A stretch of 18,666 nt of DNA from JAHFHB01 sp964393875 (GTDB taxonomy: Bacteria > Omnitrophota > Omnitrophia > Omnitrophales > Aquincolibacteriaceae): the NCBI GenBank assembly GCA_964393875.1, contig CAYMUZ010000100.1, positions 1 through 18,666 of the forward strand. Direction: 5' to 3'. The position numbers and the translations under genes are program-made. The first letter of the stretch is position 1. Each line of letters opens with the position of its first letter. The notes below the pieces were generated by a model. The model did no database searches. It was not told where the DNA came from and saw nothing but the letters and a program-made list of their open reading frames with translations. Below are positions 1 through 8,888 of the stretch, piece by piece.

Positions 1-3000
1 ATTGTCGATGACTTGGCCGCCGAGGGTGAATTGACGGGAGCCGAATTGTTTGCCTGGGAGCTTTACAACCAGCGCCTTCATTCCAAGGATGCAGAGGTTG
101 TTTTCCGTGGAGTTGAAACGGCCGGCCTTTATCGCGAAAACTTGGCTGCATTCCGTGGTCTTTTAAAACAGCAGGAAAATATCAAAACCAATCTTGGAAT
201 CATACAAAAGGAAATGAGCCGTGCCCAGGAGCGGATTTTCTCCAAAGAATTGCTTTCATTTGTCAAAGAGCGCAGCCGGCGTAAGGAGGGAAGCTATGGC
301 GATGAGGCACGGCCTTCTGCCGTTCAGCTTCAAAGCTACGCCCGTGATCTCATCGTACTGGCGAAGGAAAAACTTCAGATTGATTTGGAAGACCGGATCG
401 AACAAATCCGTTTTCCGCAAATGGCCCGCCTTGTGGCGGTTGAACACATTGAACACGAAAATAACGCCGCGGCCATGACGAAAAATTTTCAGGCGCTCCT
501 GCAGGCCTTGCATGTCAAATTTGAAATGAGTCAGCCCCGTCCGAGCGCACGCCGGGACGCGCAAGCACTTTGGCTTGCCGCCGAAAAACTTAAGCTCAGT
601 CAAACGGACTTTTCTCCGGCCTGGAAACACCTGGCCCGCTGGGTCCTGCTCTCTGAAATACGGATCGAAGCCCTGATGAATGAAATGAATGAGCTGGAAG
701 GCCGTCTGACCGATGTTTTGGCAAAAACTGCCGAAGAACGCCAGGGACTTGCGCTTGCCGCCGATTTTCAGCTTTATCAAGCCCTGCTTACACTGCATTT
801 GACGGACGAGAATTTTCAGAAAATGAACGCGGTTAAAAGTACCTGGCTGGACGGAAGTTGGTCCAAGCGGTTGACGCAGCAGCTTCCCGCCCTCGATGCG
901 AAGACAGTTCACGCGCTTGAAGCTCGGGTTGTCGAAGCCCTCCGTTTTTATGAAGGGGCCCAAAGACGGAATACGGCCTTGCTTGAAAATACTCTGTCCG
1001 GAGCTCGAATGGGCGATATCGTTGCCTTGGTGGCGGGTGGTTTTCACTCGCAGGGCATGGCCAAGCTTCTTCGAAACAAGGGAGTCAGCTACGCGCTGGT
1101 TCAGCCTGTCTATGCTCAGAGTTCCGGCCGTGATCTCTATGAACGTGTCATGCTTGACAAAAATGCCGGTTTGGCCGGTCTGGACACGGATTATTTGACC
1201 AAACAACAAATCCTGGCTTTGAAAGCAATTTTGGAAACCGCGCCCCCGATGCTGAGCAGCCATCTGAATAGTGAAAACCTCCGCGTGGCAGACTCTCTTG
1301 AAAAAGCCATCCGCCGTCAGCCGTATTTGCAGCCGCCGCTTTATTTCAAAATGATTCCAAACGGCAAAGCGTTGAACGTCGAAATCAATTATGCGTTTTA
1401 CCCATCGCCGGATAATCCACCGTTTTTTACGGTTGAAGATGCTGTTCTTATGGGGACTGATTATGCAGGATTGCGCCCTGCGGGCCGAACCGCTTTGGAA
1501 GATGAAGAAGTCCATGCAAGCTGGACCCTCAAAGTGGAGTCTGGCGCCGCGCCGCGTCTTATCAAACGTTCCGAACTCAGGGCACAGGGCGCAAGCGGTC
1601 GCCCGCGCCACCGTTTTGTGATTGATTTTAAGTGGAACGATCACGGTATGGAGCAGGTCACTCCGCTTGAAGTTTCCCTGTCTGGGAACCGTTCGATTGA
1701 TATCCGCATTGCTTCGGAAAAGGCAACGTTAAGGAATGAAACTTTGTTGCGCGGACCGACTCCGGTCAGTGCCCTACAGCATTTTTTTAAGGTTAAAGGC
1801 CTTGAAGGCCAGGTAGGAAAAGGATTTTTTTTTACTGCCCAGACCGGCCATGAAGGGTCAGGCGACAGCGCTGTTTTGGCAGCTTTTGATGATATTCATC
1901 TGCGGGCAGCGGACCAGAATCAGGAATACATCCTTGCTGGAGACGAACGTGTTAAAAAAATCGGGGCAGGTCCGGTCAAAGTCGAAGAAGAACTTGCAAG
2001 GATGAAGCAAACTATTGAAGCCGGAGCCGAAATGCCGGCTTATCTGGCATTTCATATCGAGGATGTTTTGATCAACAAAAGCTTCGCAGTGCAAACAGGG
2101 GCCAAGCAAACCCAGTCCTTTGACGACCCCAGTCGCGCTGGCCTTGTCGACTTGTTGAAATGGTTTATTTCTCAAAATGTTCCCATGGCTTTTGTTTCCA
2201 ATAATGATACCCGTGATGTCGTCAAGCATTTCGCAGAGCCTCTTTTAAAACAGCTTCAATATCCCGAACCGGGAAGAGAGAAAATTAAAATCGAAAAAGA
2301 CCAGGATTTATTTTTCTATTCCAACGATCTTGTTAATTTTGGGATGATTCGATTTAAGGCTGCTGACCAGAATATTTGGTTCAAAACCGAAACCAGACCC
2401 GTCGTAGAAGACAACGGCACAACGGTGAAGAGGATATTCACAACTCAAGTGGGGGAATACACGTCGACGATTGAAGAAAAAAGCCCGGGGTATGAATCGA
2501 CGCCCATGCCGGCAGGGCTCGTTGCAAGGTTTGAAGAGGTTTTAGGGGAGATCCATGTCGATGACGATGGGCATCTGTTGTTTGGCGCCAGGCGCCAGGC
2601 GTTGATTCCCATTTTTTTCAAACGTTTATTGACCCAGCTTACAGGTGGGGCCTATGTGCCGAGTCCCGAGCTCCGTCTGATGTATCCCGACCTGAAATTC
2701 GAACTGACTGCCCAGGGGCATCTGGTTCCCCCGGCTTACCACGTGCGCGGCGAAAATCCAGTGACAAAAGAGGCTGACGCAATTTCTATTAGCCCCTTCT
2801 TTTCAGAAACCTCTGCGCGTCAGGTCTTGCCAAGTGATAAGGCCCGTATCAATCTGACGGAGGAGATGTTTGATCCCCGTGAGCTTTTTCTGAACGCGCT
2901 GATGAGCACATTGACCCATGGGGGGAAAGTGGGAGCCCAGGTCTATGATGATACCCGGGCGCCCTGGGAACAAAGCCTTTTGGAGGAATTACGCAGCCCG

Positions 3001-6000
3001 GAGTTAAATATCCTTCTTAAACCGGACATTCTCGCAAGTATGAACCGCTTGCTGGGAGTTTCGGATATTGTCAGTGAACAAACCAAAGGCGACGCAGTTA
3101 CTAAAGATGAGGCGGAAAAGCGGGCGATCAATGCCATCCAGGCCATGCAGCGCCTTCTTGACCGCTATAATGCCGAGCATAAGGTTAATTACTCCTTTAT
3201 CAACATTCCTCAGAATGTTTTCAACGAACTGTTCGGTATTCGTTCAATTTTCAGATTATCCTCGCGTGATACGGATTTTTCGGCAGCCCTCCCCAGGCCT
3301 TTTGCACACGGTCTCATGAGTCAGACCAATGTGGCTTACGCCATGCAAGGCTATTATCGTACGCCGGGAATCAAGCCTGTTATTGTCGTGGATAACGCCA
3401 TGCTTGGTTATCTGGTCAAGGACAATCTCGTCGAGGATTATGACCCCGCCTCCCGCCGTTTTACTTTCCGCGAGGGATTGCTGCATGAGAGCCAGTCCGG
3501 CCAGACGAAACCTGTCATCGTCGGAGCCCAGTTTTTTGATGTCAACAAGCTGTATCGCTATTTGGGGGTGCTGCCTGAATTTAATCCGGACGGTTCCTTT
3601 GCAGTCAATGCGGTCATTGTTTACAGTGATACTCAGGAGGACACGGGACGTATCGCAACGGGAACAGGGCGGGAATTTCAGGAGATTCTCCGGCTTCTGG
3701 AGACGGAGGGGGCAGGCGAATCCCACACCCAATTTGCCGAGCGCGCCCGGGCTGACCGGCCCGAGGTGGGACTTGCCCGATTTTCAAACCTTTCCTTTAT
3801 CAGTTATCTTGAACTTTTGGGGTCCGTTGACAAGAAAGCCGGTCCCGAAACCGATCCATGGACGGCGGATGCCGTTGTATTGCTGGAGCAGGTTCCCCGG
3901 GTGCAGGTCAAACAAAAGGATGGATCTAAAATCGAGCAGCCCGTATTTGGAGGAAGGACCATTCCCGTGACGGATAATTCGGGTACGTTTATGGGGCTGG
4001 TGGAATGGGACACGCTGCCGCACGGTGATGGGAAGAAAACGGACTGGGATCCGCAGGATTCCACCTACCTCCGGTATTCAGTTTCCGGCCGGCTGCTTTG
4101 GCTGAATAGGGAAATTGAGGATCTCCGTGTACAGCTGCTCACCAAAAATTTAACAACGACAGAGTATGAACAAAAGATTCAGGCATTGGCGGCACAATTT
4201 CCTGATTACTTTGATGCCAATCTTGATCTGCATCGATATTCGGACGTCAAAGGCAAGGTCAAGGGTACGGTCAGTTATGTGATCGGCCGTCTGGTGGATC
4301 TTAAAAGCCGTCTGGCGAGTGAAGAGCTCGATGCCACGGCATTTGCGCGGGCCCTTGCAGACCTGCGTACCGAAAATCCCGGATTTATTATTTTTGACGA
4401 CGGAGAATTGCTGACCCGCGAAAGAGTTTTTGAGGTGGTAGAGGATTTAAAAAACTGGGAGAATCCCGGCAAGGTAAGAGAGGGACAGAAAAAATTCATT
4501 GAGAGTCATTTTAAAATACACGTGACGCCGGCTGTCGAAATAGCGGAAAATACTCCGGCTGTCCCGGCGCAGCGGGAGCTTTTAATTTATTCCAAATTTC
4601 ATACTGCCCGCGTTTCGGCCATCGTGAACGAAAAGAGCCTAGGAGACGACCGTGCCGTCTGGATGGACCAACTTTTACAATCTTTAGCCACAAGGCTCAA
4701 GATGCTGGATGTTCGGGTTTCGGTTCCGGGAGAACTGGCGAAAATTTCCGACTTTAATGATTTTGAAAGGGATGTCATTTCTGAACGGCCGTTTCAGGAA
4801 CGGTTTCCCCGTTTGCAGCCCCAGACCATCGAGCAGTACCAGAAATTACGCGGGATGCGCATCGTCCTTAATGCGATGGCGCACTTGCCGATTGAAACAG
4901 AAGAATATGCGACGGCGGAAGCAAAGACCCTCACGGATTTGTTGACGGCCGCCGTCCGGGGCGAGCTTGATTCGCTGCTGCGTGCACTTTTGGCTGATGC
5001 TCACGACCGGCCCCGGCAATACCCCTTGCTGCGGGTGCTCTTAAAATTTTTAACGATGAAGGAATCGGATTTGAATGCGCTCATTAACGAAAAAACGTCA
5101 AACGTGGAAAATAGAATACCGCTTTCGCCGCATTATCTACAGTTTAAAGTGCGCAATCTTTTGATTCAGGAGATTGAATACAAGTTGATCGGAGGTTCCG
5201 TGGACAGCTATACGATTTATCCGCAGAATGCGCAGGTTCTCTCCGGCTTGAAAAATTACTTTTCAAACGCCCGGCAGCAAATACCCGGCAAAAATGGCCG
5301 TCCAGCCGAAGAGGATTATGTGCTTCAGCGGCTTGCCGAGAGCATCGGCGACCATCTCGCCGTCGCACCTGTAAAATCCATCGACGAATACCTGGCATTG
5401 AGAACAGATTTTGGTTACGTCAGCCTGGAAGAGGGGGAGGCAGCGACACAAAGCGTTGTGCTCCCAGACGGGACTTCCAAGGTTGCACGAATCGTGGGTA
5501 TTACGGGAGGAACCGTGATGCAGGCGCTTTACACCTCCGTTTTTCGCCAATTGGGGCTTTTCCGGCCGGATATTAAAGGTTTCGACGGCTTTTATTCTTT
5601 TGTTGCTCCAACGGATGACGGTGGGCACAGCTATACCGTCAGTAATGATTTGTATGCCACCGGTTTTAAGCTCATTGTCGCCCTGGGAGATATCGGGAAT
5701 GCCTTATCGGGCATGATTACCCCGGATATAAAATCGTATCTGATGGGCAATGCCGGTCGTTTTGATAAAGAACTTGATGCGGCAGCGACATTTGCCGGTG
5801 AACTTCTGAAGTTTGTCCAGAAAACGATTGCAGATCCTGCCGTCGACAACCTTCATGCCGATTTTTTTATGGTAGCTCGCGCTGCCCATGATCTGATGCG
5901 CATCCTGGATGAATTTAATCGAGAAAAGCAAGCCGCTCAGGCCGGAAACAGGCCGTTCAGGGTCCCGGGGTCAAGTATCCGTAATTTATTTTCCGCTTCG

Positions 6001-8658
6001 TTGATTGTGGCCCAGGGGCTGGTTCAATTGCGGCCGGCGGATGATGCGGAAGCGCGTATGATTGAAACGCCGGATGAGATTGCAAAGTTTGAAATGGCGA
6101 TCCGGAATTTCGCGACTATTTTGGGGGCCAAGAATTATACGGGATCCTTGACCAGCTTTGAACCCCGAACCCTTTACGGCATTTATTCCGGGTATACACT
6201 GAAATTGAAAACCTCGGATGCCGATGACGCACGCATTGAAAATCTGGTGCTGACGCCCGTTTACGGCGCGGCGCACCGGACGACGAGTGTCAAGATTATG
6301 AATCCCCAGCCAGTGGTGCGTCTGCAAGCGCCGGGTTTTGATAAAGACCTTTTTAGCGACCGGAGCACCGAGGTTTTTGCCCGCCACCGGCAGTCGGTTG
6401 AGATCACACTGCTGGATGGGCAATGGATCGACGTCGGCAATGCGGCTTTAATGACCGGTTTTGAAAATACTTCCATCCGGGTCGGATTTCAAGGCGGAAC
6501 CATTCAGCTTGAGATCGATGGACAACGTTACCGTCTCATTGAAGATCAGAAACAAGATGATGAGGAAATCAGTCCCCTGGAGAATATTTACCTGCAGCCG
6601 GTTTCAGGGGGCGAACCTGTTCAGCTTTCCTACGACGGAACCGGACGACGCCGTGAATTCCAAGGCCCGATTCCAAAAGACGCCACAGCGGTTGAAAAAA
6701 CGAGCCGCAAACAGCCTATGTTTAAACTTGCGGGTGGAATACACGTAAGTCTTGTCAATAAAGTGATCAAAACGCAGACGAATTTGACGGAAGCGACTCA
6801 GTTTGCGGGCCTGGAACACGTCAGTCTTCTCATCCGTGGACGGGGGCTCAATGGACATGTCCCTGCCTATGGCTTAACGAAAGAGCTGACGCTGCCGTCC
6901 AACCCAGATTTTCTGGCACTTTTGGATGAAATCGAGCACGATGACAGGCCGAATGTCATTTTCTTTGGCCCCGGCAGTCCTTATACGTCCATTCTTCCAA
7001 CCCTGTTAACGCAAGGTATGGCAGAAAGACTAGCCCGCATCAAGGCAAAAGGGCATAAAATTGTTTTTGTCTTTAATCCGACTTATGACAACGAGAGTTT
7101 TAGAAATGCCCTTTTTAAGATTCTGACTCAGTTCGAGGAGGCCATTCAATTATCGTCCACGACAAAACTTGGCGATATGGTATCGGACTTTGTGTTTCTT
7201 GAAAAAGACTCGCGTATTCCAGATAATATTCTTACATTAATTGATCAGAAAACGGAAGCCATCAAAAGAGACTACCCTTATATGGCCGATCAGGATGCCG
7301 ACCGGATTGCTTTTACCGAACTTGCGGATGAACTGGCTCAGCAAGCTGATAAACCTTTCGAGAATCCCAAGGATCGAAATAACTTTATTGTTCTTCTTGA
7401 AATTCTTTTTCCGCTGATCAAATATGAAGAACGATTTGATCCCAGTGCAGCCTCCAAAGCAGCCAAACTCGCCCGAGGCGATTTGGGGCTAAAACGAGAT
7501 AACTTCGTGACGCAAATCCAGGCAGGCGAAGAAAACTTTGTCGCAAAACAAAAATTGCTTGAGGAACTTCGCCAGCATAATCGGTGGCAGAATATGCAGA
7601 TTCATTTTCTGCCGTCGACGGCCTTGATTGTGCAGACAGAACAATCGCGCACGGGGGGGGTGGAGTCCCGTGCGGTTTATGCCGCAGGCCCCCTCACCAA
7701 TCTTTTTAAGACCGTTATTGACGCGGAGGCAGCTTCCACCGGCCGTTCTGAAGTGCGCCGTGTATCTGCAAAAATACCCGAATTCACGACTGATTTGTCC
7801 ACGGTTGGTTTAAAGCAGATGCTGGCTCAATGGGCCCAAAACCAGTCAGCCTCTGCGAATATCCCTGCGATTCAAGGGGCTGCGCTGACGGGTATTTATC
7901 CTTCCCGCAGTGAACTGGCGGAGGAACTTCAAGTGAGTGAACTCGAAGCCCTGACAATTTTGATTAGGGCTTTATTAAATCCTTCAATGGTCAATAAGGA
8001 ACTGAGAGACAAGGTTTTGGCGACGGCTAAAAATTCACTTGGCAATATGGCCTTTCTTTTGGAGGGCTTGAGTGAACAGCCTGTGCATTTGGAAGGCGTT
8101 ATAGGAGATGATGCCTTGGCTAAAAACGGAGGTCCTTTAGCGGAACTCTTAGCGATTTTGGAATTAGCCAGTAAAGGCCGAGTCAGTGTTACCTATGCCG
8201 TGACGGATACAGATGGCACGCCGGGTGTGAATGTCGAATCTTTTAAAAATCTCTTGGAGGATACTTTCCGCCGTTTTCAGCTGGGTGCGGATACCGCCGG
8301 GCAGAACGCACGCTTTCTTCCCGCGCCTGATTCGAGCCCCAAAGCGGTTATACGTCTTCTGACGCAGCAGATGCAAGATCCTCATCACAAGAATGCGGCC
8401 AAGGGGCTTTTACACGAAGCCGTCACTTTCCTGACGCAGTTTGGTTTTCATCACGATGTGGAACTCATTAATCAGGGCGATGTAAACTATGTCGCGGCTT
8501 TAATTATCACGGCCGGTCTACTGCGCAATCAACTTGGCGAGGCCACTTCCATCGTGAATCTGACGCAAGAAATGCAGCGCTACGGTGGTGTCGGCGCTGT
8601 GGTCGCGCGTGTCGAGGGAATGCTCGCGGATGTCCGTCTTGTAATGCAGGCTGCATAA
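1..8658 (+). CDS. Giant multidomain protein 1 (5' partial): TraB/ChaN-like + HAD-like segment + CofD/YvcK-like + conserved C-terminal domain
   Basis: The frame is open from base 1 to a TAA at 8656-8658 (2885 visible residues). Alignment to the downstream paralogue puts visible E10 opposite its residue 149, so about 140 residues, presumably with the signal peptide and first histidine motif, lie left of the window. Visible-residue numbering: 1-420 match the paralogue's TraB/ChaN-like module, with GGFH ending at H349; RSELR at 523-527; a HAD-like segment at about 680-800 (LAFHIEDVL, then MAFVSNN) whose two motif-I aspartates appear replaced by H685 and E687; about 800-1825 unrecognised, with a very weak UDP-sugar pyrophosphorylase-like stretch near 1310-1370; a CofD/YvcK-like module at about 1830-2400 (TGGT 1835-1838, DDGGHS 1872-1877, GDIGNAL from 1896, GPGSPYTS from 2323), split by a beta-rich insertion; RSEVR at 2582-2586; and a C-terminal domain at 2587-2885. 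The DDGGSS and PPGD motifs of the family are altered here, so enzyme activity is doubtful. The biological function is unknown. Confidence 0.85.
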   Translation: MVDDLAAEGELTGAELFAWELYNQRLHSKDAEVVFRGVETAGLYRENLAAFRGLLKQQENIKTNLGIIQKEMSRAQERIFSKELLSFVKERSRRKEGSYGDEARPSAVQLQSYARDLIVLAKEKLQIDLEDRIEQIRFPQMARLVAVEHIEHENNAAAMTKNFQALLQALHVKFEMSQPRPSARRDAQALWLAAEKLKLSQTDFSPAWKHLARWVLLSEIRIEALMNEMNELEGRLTDVLAKTAEERQGLALAADFQLYQALLTLHLTDENFQKMNAVKSTWLDGSWSKRLTQQLPALDAKTVHALEARVVEALRFYEGAQRRNTALLENTLSGARMGDIVALVAGGFHSQGMAKLLRNKGVSYALVQPVYAQSSGRDLYERVMLDKNAGLAGLDTDYLTKQQILALKAILETAPPMLSSHLNSENLRVADSLEKAIRRQPYLQPPLYFKMIPNGKALNVEINYAFYPSPDNPPFFTVEDAVLMGTDYAGLRPAGRTALEDEEVHASWTLKVESGAAPRLIKRSELRAQGASGRPRHRFVIDFKWNDHGMEQVTPLEVSLSGNRSIDIRIASEKATLRNETLLRGPTPVSALQHFFKVKGLEGQVGKGFFFTAQTGHEGSGDSAVLAAFDDIHLRAADQNQEYILAGDERVKKIGAGPVKVEEELARMKQTIEAGAEMPAYLAFHIEDVLINKSFAVQTGAKQTQSFDDPSRAGLVDLLKWFISQNVPMAFVSNNDTRDVVKHFAEPLLKQLQYPEPGREKIKIEKDQDLFFYSNDLVNFGMIRFKAADQNIWFKTETRPVVEDNGTTVKRIFTTQVGEYTSTIEEKSPGYESTPMPAGLVARFEEVLGEIHVDDDGHLLFGARRQALIPIFFKRLLTQLTGGAYVPSPELRLMYPDLKFELTAQGHLVPPAYHVRGENPVTKEADAISISPFFSETSARQVLPSDKARINLTEEMFDPRELFLNALMSTLTHGGKVGAQVYDDTRAPWEQSLLEELRSPELNILLKPDILASMNRLLGVSDIVSEQTKGDAVTKDEAEKRAINAIQAMQRLLDRYNAEHKVNYSFINIPQNVFNELFGIRSIFRLSSRDTDFSAALPRPFAHGLMSQTNVAYAMQGYYRTPGIKPVIVVDNAMLGYLVKDNLVEDYDPASRRFTFREGLLHESQSGQTKPVIVGAQFFDVNKLYRYLGVLPEFNPDGSFAVNAVIVYSDTQEDTGRIATGTGREFQEILRLLETEGAGESHTQFAERARADRPEVGLARFSNLSFISYLELLGSVDKKAGPETDPWTADAVVLLEQVPRVQVKQKDGSKIEQPVFGGRTIPVTDNSGTFMGLVEWDTLPHGDGKKTDWDPQDSTYLRYSVSGRLLWLNREIEDLRVQLLTKNLTTTEYEQKIQALAAQFPDYFDANLDLHRYSDVKGKVKGTVSYVIGRLVDLKSRLASEELDATAFARALADLRTENPGFIIFDDGELLTRERVFEVVEDLKNWENPGKVREGQKKFIESHFKIHVTPAVEIAENTPAVPAQRELLIYSKFHTARVSAIVNEKSLGDDRAVWMDQLLQSLATRLKMLDVRVSVPGELAKISDFNDFERDVISERPFQERFPRLQPQTIEQYQKLRGMRIVLNAMAHLPIETEEYATAEAKTLTDLLTAAVRGELDSLLRALLADAHDRPRQYPLLRVLLKFLTMKESDLNALINEKTSNVENRIPLSPHYLQFKVRNLLIQEIEYKLIGGSVDSYTIYPQNAQVLSGLKNYFSNARQQIPGKNGRPAEEDYVLQRLAESIGDHLAVAPVKSIDEYLALRTDFGYVSLEEGEAATQSVVLPDGTSKVARIVGITGGTVMQALYTSVFRQLGLFRPDIKGFDGFYSFVAPTDDGGHSYTVSNDLYATGFKLIVALGDIGNALSGMITPDIKSYLMGNAGRFDKELDAAATFAGELLKFVQKTIADPAVDNLHADFFMVARAAHDLMRILDEFNREKQAAQAGNRPFRVPGSSIRNLFSASLIVAQGLVQLRPADDAEARMIETPDEIAKFEMAIRNFATILGAKNYTGSLTSFEPRTLYGIYSGYTLKLKTSDADDARIENLVLTPVYGAAHRTTSVKIMNPQPVVRLQAPGFDKDLFSDRSTEVFARHRQSVEITLLDGQWIDVGNAALMTGFENTSIRVGFQGGTIQLEIDGQRYRLIEDQKQDDEEISPLENIYLQPVSGGEPVQLSYDGTGRRREFQGPIPKDATAVEKTSRKQPMFKLAGGIHVSLVNKVIKTQTNLTEATQFAGLEHVSLLIRGRGLNGHVPAYGLTKELTLPSNPDFLALLDEIEHDDRPNVIFFGPGSPYTSILPTLLTQGMAERLARIKAKGHKIVFVFNPTYDNESFRNALFKILTQFEEAIQLSSTTKLGDMVSDFVFLEKDSRIPDNILTLIDQKTEAIKRDYPYMADQDADRIAFTELADELAQQADKPFENPKDRNNFIVLLEILFPLIKYEERFDPSAASKAAKLARGDLGLKRDNFVTQIQAGEENFVAKQKLLEELRQHNRWQNMQIHFLPSTALIVQTEQSRTGGVESRAVYAAGPLTNLFKTVIDAEAASTGRSEVRRVSAKIPEFTTDLSTVGLKQMLAQWAQNQSASANIPAIQGAALTGIYPSRSELAEELQVSELEALTILIRALLNPSMVNKELRDKVLATAKNSLGNMAFLLEGLSEQPVHLEGVIGDDALAKNGGPLAELLAILELASKGRVSVTYAVTDTDGTPGVNVESFKNLLEDTFRRFQLGADTAGQNARFLPAPDSSPKAVIRLLTQQMQDPHHKNAAKGLLHEAVTFLTQFGFHHDVELINQGDVNYVAALIITAGLLRNQLGEATSIVNLTQEMQRYGGVGAVVARVEGMLADVRLVMQAA
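7927..8658 (+). repeat. Long direct repeat, copy 1: end of giant gene 1
   Basis: This tract aligns without gaps to 14853-15593 apart from a single 9-base difference (three codons) near the end. It includes identical runs such as 8045-8081 (37 bases) and 8102-8141 (40 bases), with many synonymous positions unchanged, while the upstream parts of the two genes are strongly diverged. It encodes the conserved C-terminal domain from ELQVSELEAL to the stop. Confidence 0.85.
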
Positions 8659-8699
8659 CGCACATAAGTCACAAGTTGCAAGTCATAAGTCCTCGAAAG

Positions 8700-8732
8700 C
8701 TTATTCTGGCTATTGCCAAAATGACCCAATAA
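8700..8732 (+). pseudogene. Short coding relic similar to the nitrilase/NadE-like relic after gene 2
   Basis: Read from 8700, this stretch encodes LILAIAKMTQ and then TAA. It aligns with LVVAIAQMSP in the relic at 15761-15790: 20 of 24 bases match over 8701-8724 and 15762-15785, and the changed residues are conservative (V/I, V/L, Q/K, S/T). This pattern suggests both spacers once held the same gene start. It is too short to name on its own, and its identity rests on the longer copy. Confidence 0.35.
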
Positions 8733-8771
8733 AACCCACATTTTTTTGAAATTTTCTAGGGCAACGGTGCT

Positions 8772-8785
8772 CTATATTTTTATAG
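8772..8785. other. Small AT-rich perfect hairpin in the spacer between the giant genes
   Basis: CTATA and TATAG form a perfect 5-bp stem around a TTTT loop, about 100 bases upstream of the gene 2 start. It is too weak for a convincing terminator. It could be an operator-like palindrome or chance in AT-rich DNA. No clear intrinsic terminator follows gene 1 in this spacer. Confidence 0.2.
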
Positions 8786-8831
8786 GATGATCGCCTGAAT
8801 ACAGCCATGTGATATGCCGTAACTCGCTTAT

Positions 8832-8860
8832 TTGACAGAGGTTATAACACATGCTACTTT
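8832..8860 (+). promoter_or_regulatory. Candidate sigma-70-type promoter for giant gene 2
   Basis: A perfect TTGACA (8832-8837) is followed, after 17 bases, by TACTTT (8855-8860, 3 of 6 matches to TATAAT). Transcription would begin near 8867, about 22 bases before the ATG at 8889, leaving room for the ribosome binding site. The -10 match is poor, so this is only a candidate. It implies that gene 2 can be transcribed separately from gene 1. Confidence 0.35.
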
Positions 8861-8877
8861 TGAAGAATCACATCACC

Positions 8878-8882
8878 GGAGG
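8878..8882 (+). promoter_or_regulatory. Ribosome binding site fixing the start of giant gene 2
   Basis: GGAGG lies 6 bases before the ATG at 8889. An in-frame TTG at 8832 would add 19 residues, but it has no such site and forms part of the candidate -35 box. The 8889 start also places a good signal peptide exactly at the N-terminus. Confidence 0.8.
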
Positions 8883-8888
8883 CTTTTA

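Noticed and set aside
256..1644. 462-codon open frame on the minus strand inside giant gene 1
   Set aside because: The plus-strand frame there encodes a protein conserved with the paralogue. The minus-strand product is low in acidic residues, has no recognisable motif, and is explained as a shadow of the plus-strand codon pattern.
8662..8690. Short repeated ATAAGTC words after giant gene 1 as a tandem repeat or CRISPR-like array
   Set aside because: There are only two imperfect copies of 7-8 bases with no regular spacing; this is low-complexity sequence.
8832..8888. TTG start 19 codons upstream for giant gene 2
   Set aside because: The TTG is part of a perfect -35 box and has no ribosome binding site. 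ATG 8889 has GGAGG at 6 bases and begins a proper signal peptide.
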